Assembly: GCA_014898415.1 (NCBI GenBank) | Contig: RCTD01000015.1 | Location: 310,001 to 374,000, forward strand | Source: Stromatinia cepivora | Lineage: Eukaryota; Ascomycota; Leotiomycetes; Helotiales; Sclerotiniaceae | Reading direction: 5' to 3' | Length of the DNA: 64,000 bases | Part shown: positions 46,750 through 57,650 of the stretch, piece by piece | Layout: each line of letters starts with the position of its first letter | Numbering within the stretch: the first letter of the stretch is position 1 | Notes under the pieces: generated by a model | Database searches by the model: none | What the model saw: only the letters and a program-made list of their open reading frames with translations | What the model was told of the DNA's origin: nothing | Program-made: the position numbers and the translations under genes

Positions 46750-48250
46750 ATTATCTATAATTTTATTTATTTCGATAATATAATTAATTAAATCGAATCG
46801 AAAAATGATTTCATTCAAATCGATATTAATAATCGCTATTTTATCTAAATAATATTTTTATAAAACTTCTTTTATAACTTCAATATCAATTTAATTGTTT
46901 TTAATAAATTATTGAAAACGATTCTTTTTCTTAATATAATTCTAGAAATCCAATTTGTCGATCTAATAAATTAAAGTATCAATAAAAGAATTATCTTTCT
47001 CAAAATGATATATAATAATAAAATTATAATCAATTAATACTTTTGTTCAATAAGCTTATCGGATATTAAAAATCTTAATAATTATAAAATATTTAAGGGA
47101 TTTATAATCAATATAATTTTGATTTTATATAATAAATCAACAAATTCTGTTCTTCAATAATTAAAAGATCGAATAATTGACAGTATTTCTTTATTATAAA
47201 TTTTGTAATTCAATTCAACAACAATTATAATCTTAAAGAAATAAATCATAGATGATTAATCTTCATTATACTATTATAATAATATACTAACAATTATTCC
47301 ATCGGAAATATCTGTTTCGATTATATAAAGGAATCGATAATCATAATATTATAAAAATAAAGCAAAGATAAACTTTTTCTTCAAAATATTGAATACATTT
47401 TAGTATACTTCATCAAATACAAATTTAATATTTGCTTTGATGAATTCGTTAAAAGATTTCGCTATTATATTATAATCTTTAATAAATTATCAATAAAAAT
47501 TATAAAAACCAAGAAATGATTAAACCCCTTTTATTATTATCGAAAAAATCCAATTCTTAATTACTTTAATCTTTTCAGGATCTATCTTTACTTCTTCAAT
47601 AAAAATGATAAAATCTAAATATTTGATATAGATAACATTGACTTCATATTTCTTGAGATTTATTTGTAGATTAATAATTTCTAATTATTCAAAGATTAAT
47701 TTGATATAAATCTAATGTTTTTCTTTGTTCTCAAAATAAATCAAAATATTATCGAAATATATTATACAAAAGATATTTAAATAATCGAATAAAATATTAT
47801 TTATATAATACTAATAGATTACAAAACTATTCGTTAATCCGAATAATATAATTTTGTATTTGTATAATCTATATCGGATTCGGAAAATAATATATTTTTC
47901 CAAAGCAGAATTTATTTTTATACAATAGAAAATTTAATGAATATCGAATTTGGTATAAATCTTGATACCGAAAAGCTGAAAGAATATTTCGTCGATCAAA
48001 AAAAAGAATACCGATTTTTATATATCAAAAAATTCAATAATCTGAAATCTATACAAAACCTTAAACTATTATTAAATTTCTTAACGAATAAAACAGATAT
48101 AATATAAAAGATTTAATTAAATTCAATAAAACCTTTATTAAAATTATTTATATTATACTTTTTAATGATTTCTAATTATTTTAAAGATATCTTATAAAAT
48201 AGATTATATTATAAGATTTTCTTTTTTTTGTTTTCCAATATGATTTTATA
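46750..48250 (-). pseudogene. RIP-destroyed Ty3/gypsy reverse transcriptase and RNase H
   Basis: Read on the minus strand from about 48130 down: VKKFNNSLRFCIDFRLLN, KNRYSFFLIDEI, then FRIRYRLYKYKIILFGLTNS, then YFDNILIYFENKEKH near 47720-47765, then DPEKIKVIKNW and SFLGFYNFY, and RNase H ETDISDG near 47300. These follow the gypsy RT order. The catalytic YLDD/YVDD motif is YFDN here, and many stops break the frame; G-to-A and C-to-T changes explain both. The neighbouring 150-bp-LTR element is probably inserted within or next to it. Confidence 0.85.
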
Positions 48251-49784
48251 ATTATAAAATCAGTTAACAGATAAGATATTTGATTTATATTTGGAAAAGG
48301 TTTAATAGTATTATCAATATTCAAATAATATTTCAGATTCTGAATCGATTTCGATTAATACTTGATCGAGTTTTTTTTATACTTTTGTATTCTTAAATTC
48401 GATTAAAATAATCAATATTTTTTCTTTTGTATATTTTTTGTTTTATTAAAAGTTTATTATATTATTGAATTCTTTTAAAATAATAATAAAGAATTCAATT
48501 TATTTATTTCTTTTGTATTCTAATTAGAATTTATTGAATTTGAATATATATAGATCAAGGATTTTGATTGATATATAAAAAAAGTATTTGTAAATCTATA
48601 ATAATAGTATAATTGGTTGAGAAAAAAATAAATTGAATTTGAAGGGGATTGAGGCTTTTTCTTATTTAACAAAAATTTATATTGTATTTATATTTGAAGA
48701 TTCTTATTGTATATTATCAATTGTAATTGATTTGTTTAATTATAAATCTTTTCGATTTTAATATTCTTTGAATTGATTATTTCGTTGATCAATATTTTGT
48801 TAGATTAATTAATCGATTTTCTGTTTTTAAAGGGATGATTGAATAATAAGAAGATTATTCAAATAGGAAATAATATAAGATCTTTTTTTAAATTATTCGA
48901 AATATCGATTGAAATAATCAAGTTTCGTTTGAATCTCTGATAATTAGAGTTTATTTAAAATAATATTATAATTTTTTAATTTAATAATAAAGAAAGAGAT
49001 AAAAGATTATTTACAATTATCGATTGTTAAATTAAGGAATATAAAATAGATAATAGTATAGTTTTGTATATTATTATATCTTTTGATTTCAATCGAAATC
49101 TTAAATAATATAATTCTTAATTTAAATATAGGAAATAAATAAGTAAGAAATATAATATTAATAAAAACGAATTCATTTACTTTAGAATCAATAAATACTT
49201 TTGATCGATAAGTATAATCATTCTTTGAAAGATTATAAAGAAGAATAAGTATTTTTTTTCCTATAAGTTTTATTAGATTAAGAAATCTTATATTCTATAT
49301 AATATTTAAAATATACGAAATTTGTATTTTGATTTATCGAATTGTAGAGTAAGGTTTAAATTTAGTAGTTTTGATAATAGTTGATATTCGATTTTCAATT
49401 TATAATCAATGAATAATAATAAATTATCTTGAAATAATTGGAGTTCTTTTGAATAAATGTTTTTTGATTCGAATAAATAGTTTTGAATATAATATATATA
49501 TATATATATATTTGAATATTTGTATACAATCCTTTTATAATATTTATATATATATATTAAATAAGATATTTGATAAAAAAGAGTAACTTCGATATTATAT
49601 ATAATGTTTGATATTATATCGATATTTAATAGTGGTTTTGATGATATTCGATATAATATCGATATATGATGATATATAATAATGATTATGATTTGTATTG
49701 ATTTTAAATAATAAAAAGCTTTGATTATATAATTGCTTTTTTCATAATCATACTTGTTTTAAAGCTTTCCAAACTTTATAATCT
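48250..49784. other. Very AT-rich region, no readable gene
   Basis: Presumably the gag side of the gypsy relic (minus strand) plus a TA dinucleotide run (about 49490-49510). Nothing could be translated with confidence. Confidence 0.4.
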
Positions 49785-50210
49785 ATTAAAGATTATATAT
49801 TTAAAGATAATAAATCTTATAATTGGGAAATAGTGATTTAAAGATTATAATGGAATAAACAAATATTAAATTATAATAATAAAAGTTGAATAGTATAATG
49901 ATATTATATATAATATTAGAATACAGATTCTTAATCTTCTTATATATTTCTTTCGAATTCTTTTATATATTAATGTTTTATTTTTATTTATCAATTTGAA
50001 TAAAGATTTATTGTTTCAATTATCTTGATTAGTATTATAAAGGTTCCTTATTTCGAATGATCTTGATATTCGATTAATTTAGATTCCTTCATTCGAATGA
50101 ATATCATATAATATGATACGAATATTATATAATGTGATACGAATATCATATAATGTGATACGAATATCATATGATATAATATAAATATCATATTGAATCT
50201 TTATTCAAAA
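49785..50210 (+). repeat. Left copy of a direct repeat flanking the gene island
   Basis: It shares with 57140-57650 a colinear run of motifs: TTTAAAGATTATAATGGAATAA, CGAATTCTTTTATATAT, TTTTATTTAT..ATTTGAATAA, GATATTCG, then a tandem array of (A/G)TGATACGAATAT...ATAAT. It is highly mutated. Confidence 0.65.
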
Positions 50211-50293
50211 ATATATTATATATATGATATATACTTATGGGTACCATAGTACCCGGAGCATTTTACAGAATAATTACCCTACCCTACAGAGCT

Positions 50294-51332
50294 TCAACAG
50301 GGTGACTTTTCGGTCGGGTTTACCCCGGGTATACCCCACCTTTTGCCCAGCCCTGGCGTACGGGGACAGTGTTTGGAGTTGCGGGTGCAGATTACCCATT
50401 TGGGTGTTCCTCTGGGAGCGTCTTTTCCTTTGGCGGCTGAGGATTTGTCCTTTTGGGGTGCGGGATGCTTAATGTGTGTATTGTCTTCGGAACATTCATA
50501 ATCTCTATACCCCTTTTTCTTACTTCTCCCACCATCCCCGTCATGATACCCACGCCGTATATATTCCCTTCCATACCCATTTTCCCTTTCTCTTTCCCTC
50601 TCGCTTCTCTCCAAATGAACTTTCTCCGCCTCCCTCCTCTCCCGTCTCGCTTCCTCCCTATTCCCCCTCTAAACCACTTTCCTCCACTCTCCGCTCATCA
50701 AATTCTCATCCACGCCCAATCCTGATAAATCTCGGATACTCTGATACCAATCTTTAATTAGAGCACTGACTTTCCATTTGTGGCCGGACTGGCGATGAAG
50801 ATGTCGATGACGATGACGATAATTTTCTTCTACCATGGTTATTAAACGTTGAAGAAATAGCACGAATTTAAATTGATCTTTCTGGGTTTCGAGGGGTAGA
50901 TAATAGTTCCAGAGTCGAAGAGTTCTGTCGCGTGGTCGATGTCGCTGTCGTGAATTTGAAATAGGGTCTAGACTATCTTGTCGTAAATATACGTGCCCGA
51001 AAAATGGCCACTGGTTGCTTCATGCGTATTATCTATTTGATATAAATCCCAGAGGTTACAGATGAGAACGAGGGATGATCATTACCTTGCAGGATCGGGG
51101 AGAACGACCATGATTACGTAATTTGACGAATATCACCTTTTAGTGACACGGGGTGAAGCAGTAGGTCAAGGGGAAAACTAAAGGTAGGAATACTTTCTTC
51201 GATAATGGTACCGGAAGAAATGATAGTTTTAAAAAGAATATTGATGAAATGAATCTGATTGGTACTATTATCTTCTCGTGGCGGATCGTCGAGAGATTTG
51301 AAAGATGTATTTGAAGTCAATGGGGAGGCCAA
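50294..51332 (-). pseudogene. Broken minus-strand gene, basic/charged protein, one in-frame TAG
   Basis: Two exons can be read: 51118 up to about 51332 (SPLTSNTSFKSLDDPPREDN, LDLLLHPVSLKGDIRQI) and 51017 downward, joined by a GTAATC..AAG intron 51018-51117 into RQITNQWPFFGHVYLRQDSL, then LWNYYLPLETQKDQFKFVLF, HKWKVSALIKDWYQSIRDLS and EWRKVV. TAG at 50669-50671 follows, but the same frame continues for 124 codons of Arg/Glu-rich helical sequence (EEARRERREAEKV) to 50294. One C-to-T (CAG) or G-to-T (GAG) change would explain the stop. No start ATG was found; an upstream exon is likely. Family not recognised. Confidence 0.5.
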
Positions 51333-52405
51333 CTCTACGTTATGTTAATTTTCCCGCGTCACGACAGGATATGAGAGAAAGAAGTGAAGTCACTTATGAA
51401 AATGCAGTGGTGGCAAATATTGGCACTATGGAAAAACTTGTGGCCGGAGTGGTCAATATTAGTTACTGTGGTGGTGAAATTTTTTTGGGATCAGAAATTG
51501 GCGACACGAACGGAGCAGAAAATTTACCGAGGCTAAATAGGGGGCTGCTTCGGCTGGGACAAAGTAACTAATTAAGTTGAAGGTCTTGTGAGGTGTATAT
51601 TAATTTGTGTGGAGATCTTGTTGAAAAGGGTTATTTTGTGGACTATGGTGTCAGAGGTTTGGGGATAGGTTTGGAAAAGGGAATTGGGATTTTAGATGCT
51701 GTGTTGGACTAAGGTATGGAGCTGTGGAGATTTGTGGATAGGTAGAAAAGGAAATAATCCTATGAAGTTGAAAACGTTGATAATGTAGATTATTTGAGAT
51801 TCGAGGATTTGTCTATTAATTTAGATTGAGTTGTTATAAGCTACACTATTTTGTAGCTGTATTATCAGGCATCTTCGACGTGTATAATATTGCACTGCAA
51901 ATATACATTTATGGTTGTATTTAGACACAGGTTTATGTGGCCATCGGCAAAGTATAATCGTAAATTCTATACAGCTTTTAGTTGAAAATCTCAATATTAC
52001 GTGCTACAGACATCGCTTCGGTCAGAATGACCCCAGAGCGGCTTCGCCAAGGTACAAGTCCATTCGCATCATTCGATTCACTCTTCTGGAACAGGGCGAT
52101 CATAGGAAATCACTACGCTGCATCATCGACCGATGTGAGCCAAATCAATAACGACGTATTTACTTGCCTGGTTCACCTTTGTCGACCCACGTTTCCTAAA
52201 TATAGCACCATGGCAATTCACCTCATCACCACTAAGTCAGAATGGCATCGTCTCCTCTCCTACACTTAAAACCTGGTCGTCGCTCTTCATACTTCATCAT
52301 TACTACATCAGCCCCAACCCCAACCCCAACCCCAACCTCAATCTCAATCTCAACCTCCAACCACAACCTACAACCCTTTACCCAAGCCGCAAACACAACA
52401 ATAAC
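51333..52405. other. Intergenic part of the island
   Basis: Possible upstream exon of the minus-strand gene near 51400-51480 (VTNIDHSGHKFFHSANICHH), unproven. From about 52310 to 52372 the plus strand is a CCCCAA/CTCAAT/CAACC repeat lying in the 5' leader of the next gene. The rest shows nothing supported. Confidence 0.4.
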
Positions 52406-52870
52406 ATGTGCCGGTTGAATTCGCTTCAATACACATGCCTCCACTATCTGGATACCGCCGGAGTACAGCGTTGGGACCACTGTGACATCAACCCGGGGCA
52501 AACTGGAGAGGACTGTATCAACATGGCCGTTCCCTCCCCCAACAAGGTCATTGGACTTTGTCTCAACTGCACCAAAGATCCCTGCACACTAGACGACCCA
52601 AAGCAATTTGCCCTAGAGATCACAAAGCGGCAAGCTCTGCGGAAGCTGAAAAAACTGCGGACCAAAAATGGATTGCCAATTCCAAGCGCCATGGAAAATG
52701 TCAATTTTGAGGCCGTTGTTGAGACTCATTTTGAGTATAAATTCTGTAACTGGGAGAAGGAGAGTCCCTCGGATGAGCTGTGGCCCGATACTGTATCTCT
52801 CAACCAGATTGTGAAGGATGCATTGGTTGAGTATGAAGATGCAGATGGTTACGGCAGCGCTTTTGAGTGA
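52406..52870 (+). CDS. Small Cys/His-rich protein, unknown function
   Basis: A 154-residue single-exon frame from ATG 52406. Start MCRLNSLQYTCLHYLD, then Cys residues in WDHCDINPG and GEDCIN, then LCLNCTKDPC. The spacing Met-Cys ... C-x-H ... C ... C ... C-x2-C is shared with the genes at 11506 and 39269 and looks like a zinc-binding layout. A Lys/Arg-rich helix (ITKRQALRKLKKL) and an acidic C-terminal half follow. It is intact, unlike its relative at 39269. A CCCCAA-rich leader precedes it. Such short proteins are common in leotiomycete genomes; I know no function for them. Confidence 0.65.
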   Translation: MCRLNSLQYTCLHYLDTAGVQRWDHCDINPGQTGEDCINMAVPSPNKVIGLCLNCTKDPCTLDDPKQFALEITKRQALRKLKKLRTKNGLPIPSAMENVNFEAVVETHFEYKFCNWEKESPSDELWPDTVSLNQIVKDALVEYEDADGYGSAFE

Positions 52871-53924
52871 AACGGTGTTGCCGGGTGAGAGCTAAAATTG
52901 CGATGGGGAGAAGACAGTAGAAATCAACGGGCCTCAGACAACGGTACATTTTCCGAGAGAAGTTTCAGTTATAGAAATGACAGCTAACAATATGCCTACA
53001 GCCAATGACTGCAAAACTTGAAACGTTGAGTGAAATGGGTTTCAGAATGAGGACAAGCCTTTTGTTTGGGTGAGATTAGGAATCGTGGAATACATATACT
53101 CGGCATGTTATGGGAAACTGGGAATAACAAGTGAACATCCATCTAGGGAGCCAATGTCCTCACGTGATTATAGAACTTTCTACACCCAATCACACTGTGG
53201 TTAGGTTATTGAGTACAATAATCGTGATACTTATCATCTTTGCTTGCCTTGCCCCTTTTTATTCTTATGTAAGCGTCGCTCTGTCACTTTATTTGTCTCT
53301 CTTAGCAGAAAGCATTCATTGGCCAGTAGCCTTACCCAAAGTTGCAGTGTATAACATGACCCTCGCGAAGAAGCATGAACAAGCTCGGCAGGCGGTAGTG
53401 CCGCAGCAGGAGTCGGAGCAGGTGCTGCGACAGACTGTTGCGCTGGACTTCTCCGTTCGCTCGCTAGGCTTATATTGCCTTTTTGTCCCCGAGAATGAAT
53501 AAAGCCGCCTCAGATTCATTCTTGTGTTGGTATGTATGGCTGGGATCATTTTAGTAAACCGCCAGATTGATATCGAAACTACGGCTCTCAATATTCAGGT
53601 GTATTTGAATCGCATGAAAATAACGATCTTAAATATTGGCACTTGTACTGCTAGTACCAAAAATATTGAATATGCGAATTACGGTGGTGCCGATTACACA
53701 GCTTCCTTAGACAATTATTACTGGACGTAGTGAATAAGGATAGGTAGCCACAACATGGGAACCTCGCACCATAATTTTGGCATACATTTGTGTATCGGAG
53801 TAACGTATATCAAACCAGTACACCGCTTTGTGTTACTTCCATGACCTCGAGTACATTAACGAGCCACTATTCCATCAAGGTTAGCTTTAGAACCATAACT
53901 ATGTTGCCTTTAGCTGGCTTCAAA
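52871..53924. other. Intergenic, about 1 kb
   Basis: Promoter of the CorA-like gene. A frame at 53131-53502 contains a hydrophobic stretch but has no ATG before it and is not called. Confidence 0.4.
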
Positions 53925-56432
53925 ATGGCAGCGATCCCGAGTATCAACCGAGAAGACACAAAGATGACCATTTTACTGGAGGGAATCCTCGAGGAACTCA
54001 AAGCCTTACGGCACGACAGGCGTGGTGTAACGGTAAAAGAATCGCCGGGCCCACCCAATAAGACGATACCCAAAAATGATTCTTCCCAACAGGATCCTTC
54101 TAGCTCGAGCATTCGTAACTCCACCGCTATCACTGCAATACTCAAGATATACGAAAATGATGAAGTTAGCTGCCGGGACGGAGACCAAGTTGTGGAAAAT
54201 TTGCCTCAAAGAACAGCATCTGTGGAAGAGCAGGATAAATGGAATGCAATAATTGGCAGTGCTTGGAAGGTCCCAGAAGATGGTCGGTTTAAGCTGACAT
54301 TTTCAAAGCGTTCACTTCTTTCAGTTGCCCCGTGAGTACACTTCTTATTCATCCGTATGCCTATTTTATTAGTATTGAGATTTGAAAAGCTCTAGGAAAG
54401 ATTTCAACTGACAAAATCAGGAAAACTGCCATAGAACACCTACAGGGCATGATTAGAGAGGACACTGAGATTTCGAAGTGGTTCACAGGAGGAAAAACAA
54501 GAATTATGGATGTTTTCGATGACCAAACTATAAAGGTCTATACTTTTAATCCACAGACTGCCAAAGGATCAAATGTTAGCAGTGCCGCAAGGCATGCGAT
54601 TGATTACACTAATGCTAGCCAAATCTCAGCCTTACCCGGTAGCAGCACAACTGTGTGGTCTGGACCTTGGCGAAGAATGATGTAAGTTGTTCCAGCACCA
54701 AAGCTGAGTTGAGAATTCTTTTCTGACAGTCACGCCTTTTCCAAGATCAATCTGGGGCCCCGAAACTAGAGACAGGTGTGTTATTGACGATGTCGGATCA
54801 AACCCACTTCCAAAATCGCAGGGTTCACCCAGCGGTGGGATTGGAGCTGAAGATAACTACTTGTTCGATGTTACTTTCTACGAAATTGTATCAGTACTAG
54901 CTGAACGAGCTACAAGCATACCATGGAACTATTGGAAGCATGGTAAGTTACACAGTGATAGATCGGAAGATTTCACCAATACCAAATCTCGTTCAAAACC
55001 TAGAGTGAGGAAACTACTTGAGAGTCGCTACCATGTAAGCTAATGACTTCCACACTCACTACCGAAGTCGCCGTACTGATACAGTATCTAAGCTACAGGC
55101 ATTCGCCACGCCAGAACCAGGGTGCAATACTCAATATTGGACTTTGCTTGAACTCAACCCCGCCACGTTCACAATCAAGCACAGTACACAATCCTTACAC
55201 ATCTTGTCTGGGAATATGCTTCTGTGTGTTTTTGCTCATGCTTGCACCGCTGTATCATCAATTGTATCCCGCTGGAAGAAAATTCTGGAGTTCTTCGATC
55301 AATCAATTGGTGATAAACTTGCCTTCCTTGACCCCGATTATCACGATAAATTGCTTTCAGATGATGAAGTTCTTTCTAGATCAAAGAAGTACTTTTGGGC
55401 AATCTCAACTTTGAAAGAGCTGCACACGAGTATATTGAAAAATATCGTGCAAGTCGATGCTTTAGTACACAGAAGAACTAATGAATCCCCAACAAAAGAG
55501 GAATTAGATGGAATCAGGCGGTTTCGCGGTACAATACAGAAAGAGCTTCAAAAGTTGAAAGACATTGCTTTCAAATTGGAGAAAAAGAAGGAAGAAGCCA
55601 CATATCTTAGAGATGGTGTGAGTCTACACCGACGAAATGTGTCATTTCCTCATGCGCAGTTCTATGCTAACTTTATTTCCACGTGAAAGCTTATCAACGC
55701 AAGTTCTCTGGTAGAGACCCGGAACTCCACGAGATTTAATCAAAATATAAAGCTCCTGACATATGTCAGCATTTTTTTTCTTCCTCTATCATTTTGCATG
55801 GTATGATAAATTGCCCGGCATTTCAAATTTGTTCTGACCTGGTCTAGTCTGTATGGAGCATCAACAGTAGCTTTGGTTTTCAGAATCTCGCAATCGTGGC
55901 TAGCGTCCTCGCTACTGCGACCTATTTGATAGTCCTCAACGTCGATCGATTGATGTATGCTATAAGCGAGGTGTATCATAAGTTTATCACGAGCTCACTC
56001 GAAGCGATGAAGAATGATAGAAGCATTAAATGGGCAAATAGAGCGCTCGAATTAGAGAAATATTCCGAGCCACCAGAAGGGACACGGAAGCCATCCGATT
56101 GGATATATCTCTTGTACACAACAAGAAGACTCTTCCATATACCACGTGATATATTTCTGAAGAAAGATCGATCTTTCTTGCGAATTGTTGTGGATGGCAT
56201 GAAAAGAGACAAGAAAAAATCCTGGCAGGACCAAGGAGAAGCTTTGGAGAAAGTTTTAGCAAATTCAGGGGCTAATGGCGTCGAGAAAATTCGTTTTTAT
56301 AACAAGAAGATTCTGCAATACATCTTTTGCAACCCAAAGTACTGGATTTTATCACTGTTCCCATTTCGACAGGGAGTCTCTGTGGTGCCAGACTGCGAGA
56401 ACGTAGTTGAAGCAACAGTTACAAGCAATTAG
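53925..56432 (+). CDS. CorA-like Mg2+ transporter family membrane protein, 6 exons, intact
   Basis: Exons 53925-54331, 54421-54681, 54746-55034, 55099-55617, 55690-55800 and 55848-56432 join in frame to 723 residues. The long N-terminal part is soluble, with IREDTEISKWFTGGKTRIMD, WSGPWRRMISIWGPETRDR and QYWTLLELNPATFTI. A coiled-coil-like helix (TIQKELQKLKDIAFKLEKKK) leads to two membrane segments near residues 513-531 (LLTYVSIFFLPLSFCMSVW) and 541-562. The loop after TM1 reads WSINSSFGFQN, where bacterial CorA has the GMN motif; fungal CorA-like proteins commonly carry such altered loops. A 150-residue charged cytoplasmic tail follows. Magnesium transport is family inference and the missing GMN makes it uncertain. 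The start ATG is shared with the relic at 32492; the intact copy survives in the middle of mutated repeats. Confidence 0.8.
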
Positions 56433-56819
56433 GGCCCACATATTGGCTAGCCTGATGTTGTGATTGTCACTCTAAGTCGGGGCCGGCGTCCTTGCCGATT
56501 ATCTTGCTTTATCCTAAGAGCGCTGTTTGAAAATTTGTATCATTTGAGAAATATAAGCACATATAGTCAGAGGCGGAAAGGAAGTTGAGGTAGAGTTAGA
56601 ATTAGGGCTATTTCGGCAACTAAAATTTGTCGAATAATTCTCTTTTTATTATAAAATAATCCTTTCTTTTCAGTGAAATGTGTTTGATAATAAAAAAGTT
56701 GATTATTTTATAGGGTTTGGAAATATACTAAATAGTAATCTATCAAATAATGAAATTTGTTTAGGAAAAATAAAGCGTGGATTACAAAGTGAGATTATTT
56801 TATTAATTCTGTTTTTTTT

Positions 56820-57085
56820 ATATCAAAATCTATTCTTTTTATACTCATAATTTTTATATTGACAAAGGAGTTAGTTAATAGAGATTAAAATAAAGGAAAC
56901 TTATTTAAAAATATTTTGTATTGCAATTTCCTTATTATATGGAATTGGAAATTGATTTGGGATTATATCAAGGTATTCGTGTTGCAAGGCTCGAGCTCTT
57001 CCAGAATTCCCTCTAGTATAAAGTTCATTCTCGAATAATAAGAATATAGAATTTCAAGATCGAAATGAATAAGTAAATATATTAT
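56820..57085 (-). pseudogene. Inverted 5' fragment of a CorA-like gene relative
   Basis: Read on the minus strand: ATTCATTTCGATCTTGAAAT..., then CTAGAGGGAATTCTGGAAGA, then ATTGCAATACAAAATATT and ATTATGAGTATA. These match, in order, the 5' end and upstream leader of the relic at 32416-32710. A deletion has removed the start codon. It lies just downstream of the intact gene in the opposite orientation. Confidence 0.75.
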
Positions 57086-57139
57086 TCAAAGAAACATTCT
57101 TGATAATTTATTCTTTATAATATTTTCGGGGTTTTGGAT

Positions 57140-57650
57140 GTATTATATAATACTATTGGAGATCACGTATTTATAAGATGATAAACCTTATAATAAAGAA
57201 GTAGTAGCTCGGAGACTATAATGGAATAAGCAAGTATAAGGTTATAATAGTAAAAGTAGAGTTGTATAGTGATATTGTATTGTATACAGATGTTTAATCT
57301 TTAATATTGAAGATATAATCTTCCTATATACCTTTTCCGAATTCTTTTATATATCAATATCTCATTTTTATTTATTGATTTGAATAAAGATTTATCATTT
57401 CAATTATTTTAATTAATATTATAAAGATTCTTTATTTGAATACCCTTGATATTCGACCAATTAGATTTCTTTATTTGAATACCCCTGTATCGATGATTTC
57501 GATTGTAATACGAATAATACTATATCATTGTAGTACGAATAATATTATATGATCGTAGTACGAATTATATAATTATAATATTAATAGTATTATATGATCG
57601 TAGTACGAATCATATAATTATAATATTAATAGTATTACATGAATTCGAAT
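57140..57650 (+). repeat. Right copy of the direct repeat flanking the gene island
   Basis: Same order of motifs as 49785-50210, including GGAATAAGCAAGTATAAGGT in place of the left copy's GGAATAAACAAATATTAAAT, and ending in a GATCGTAGTACGAAT tandem array with a 60-bp period (57550-57640). Confidence 0.65.

Noticed and set aside
53131..53502. Hydrophobic frame upstream of the CorA-like gene
   Set aside because: No ATG before the hydrophobic part and no family motif.
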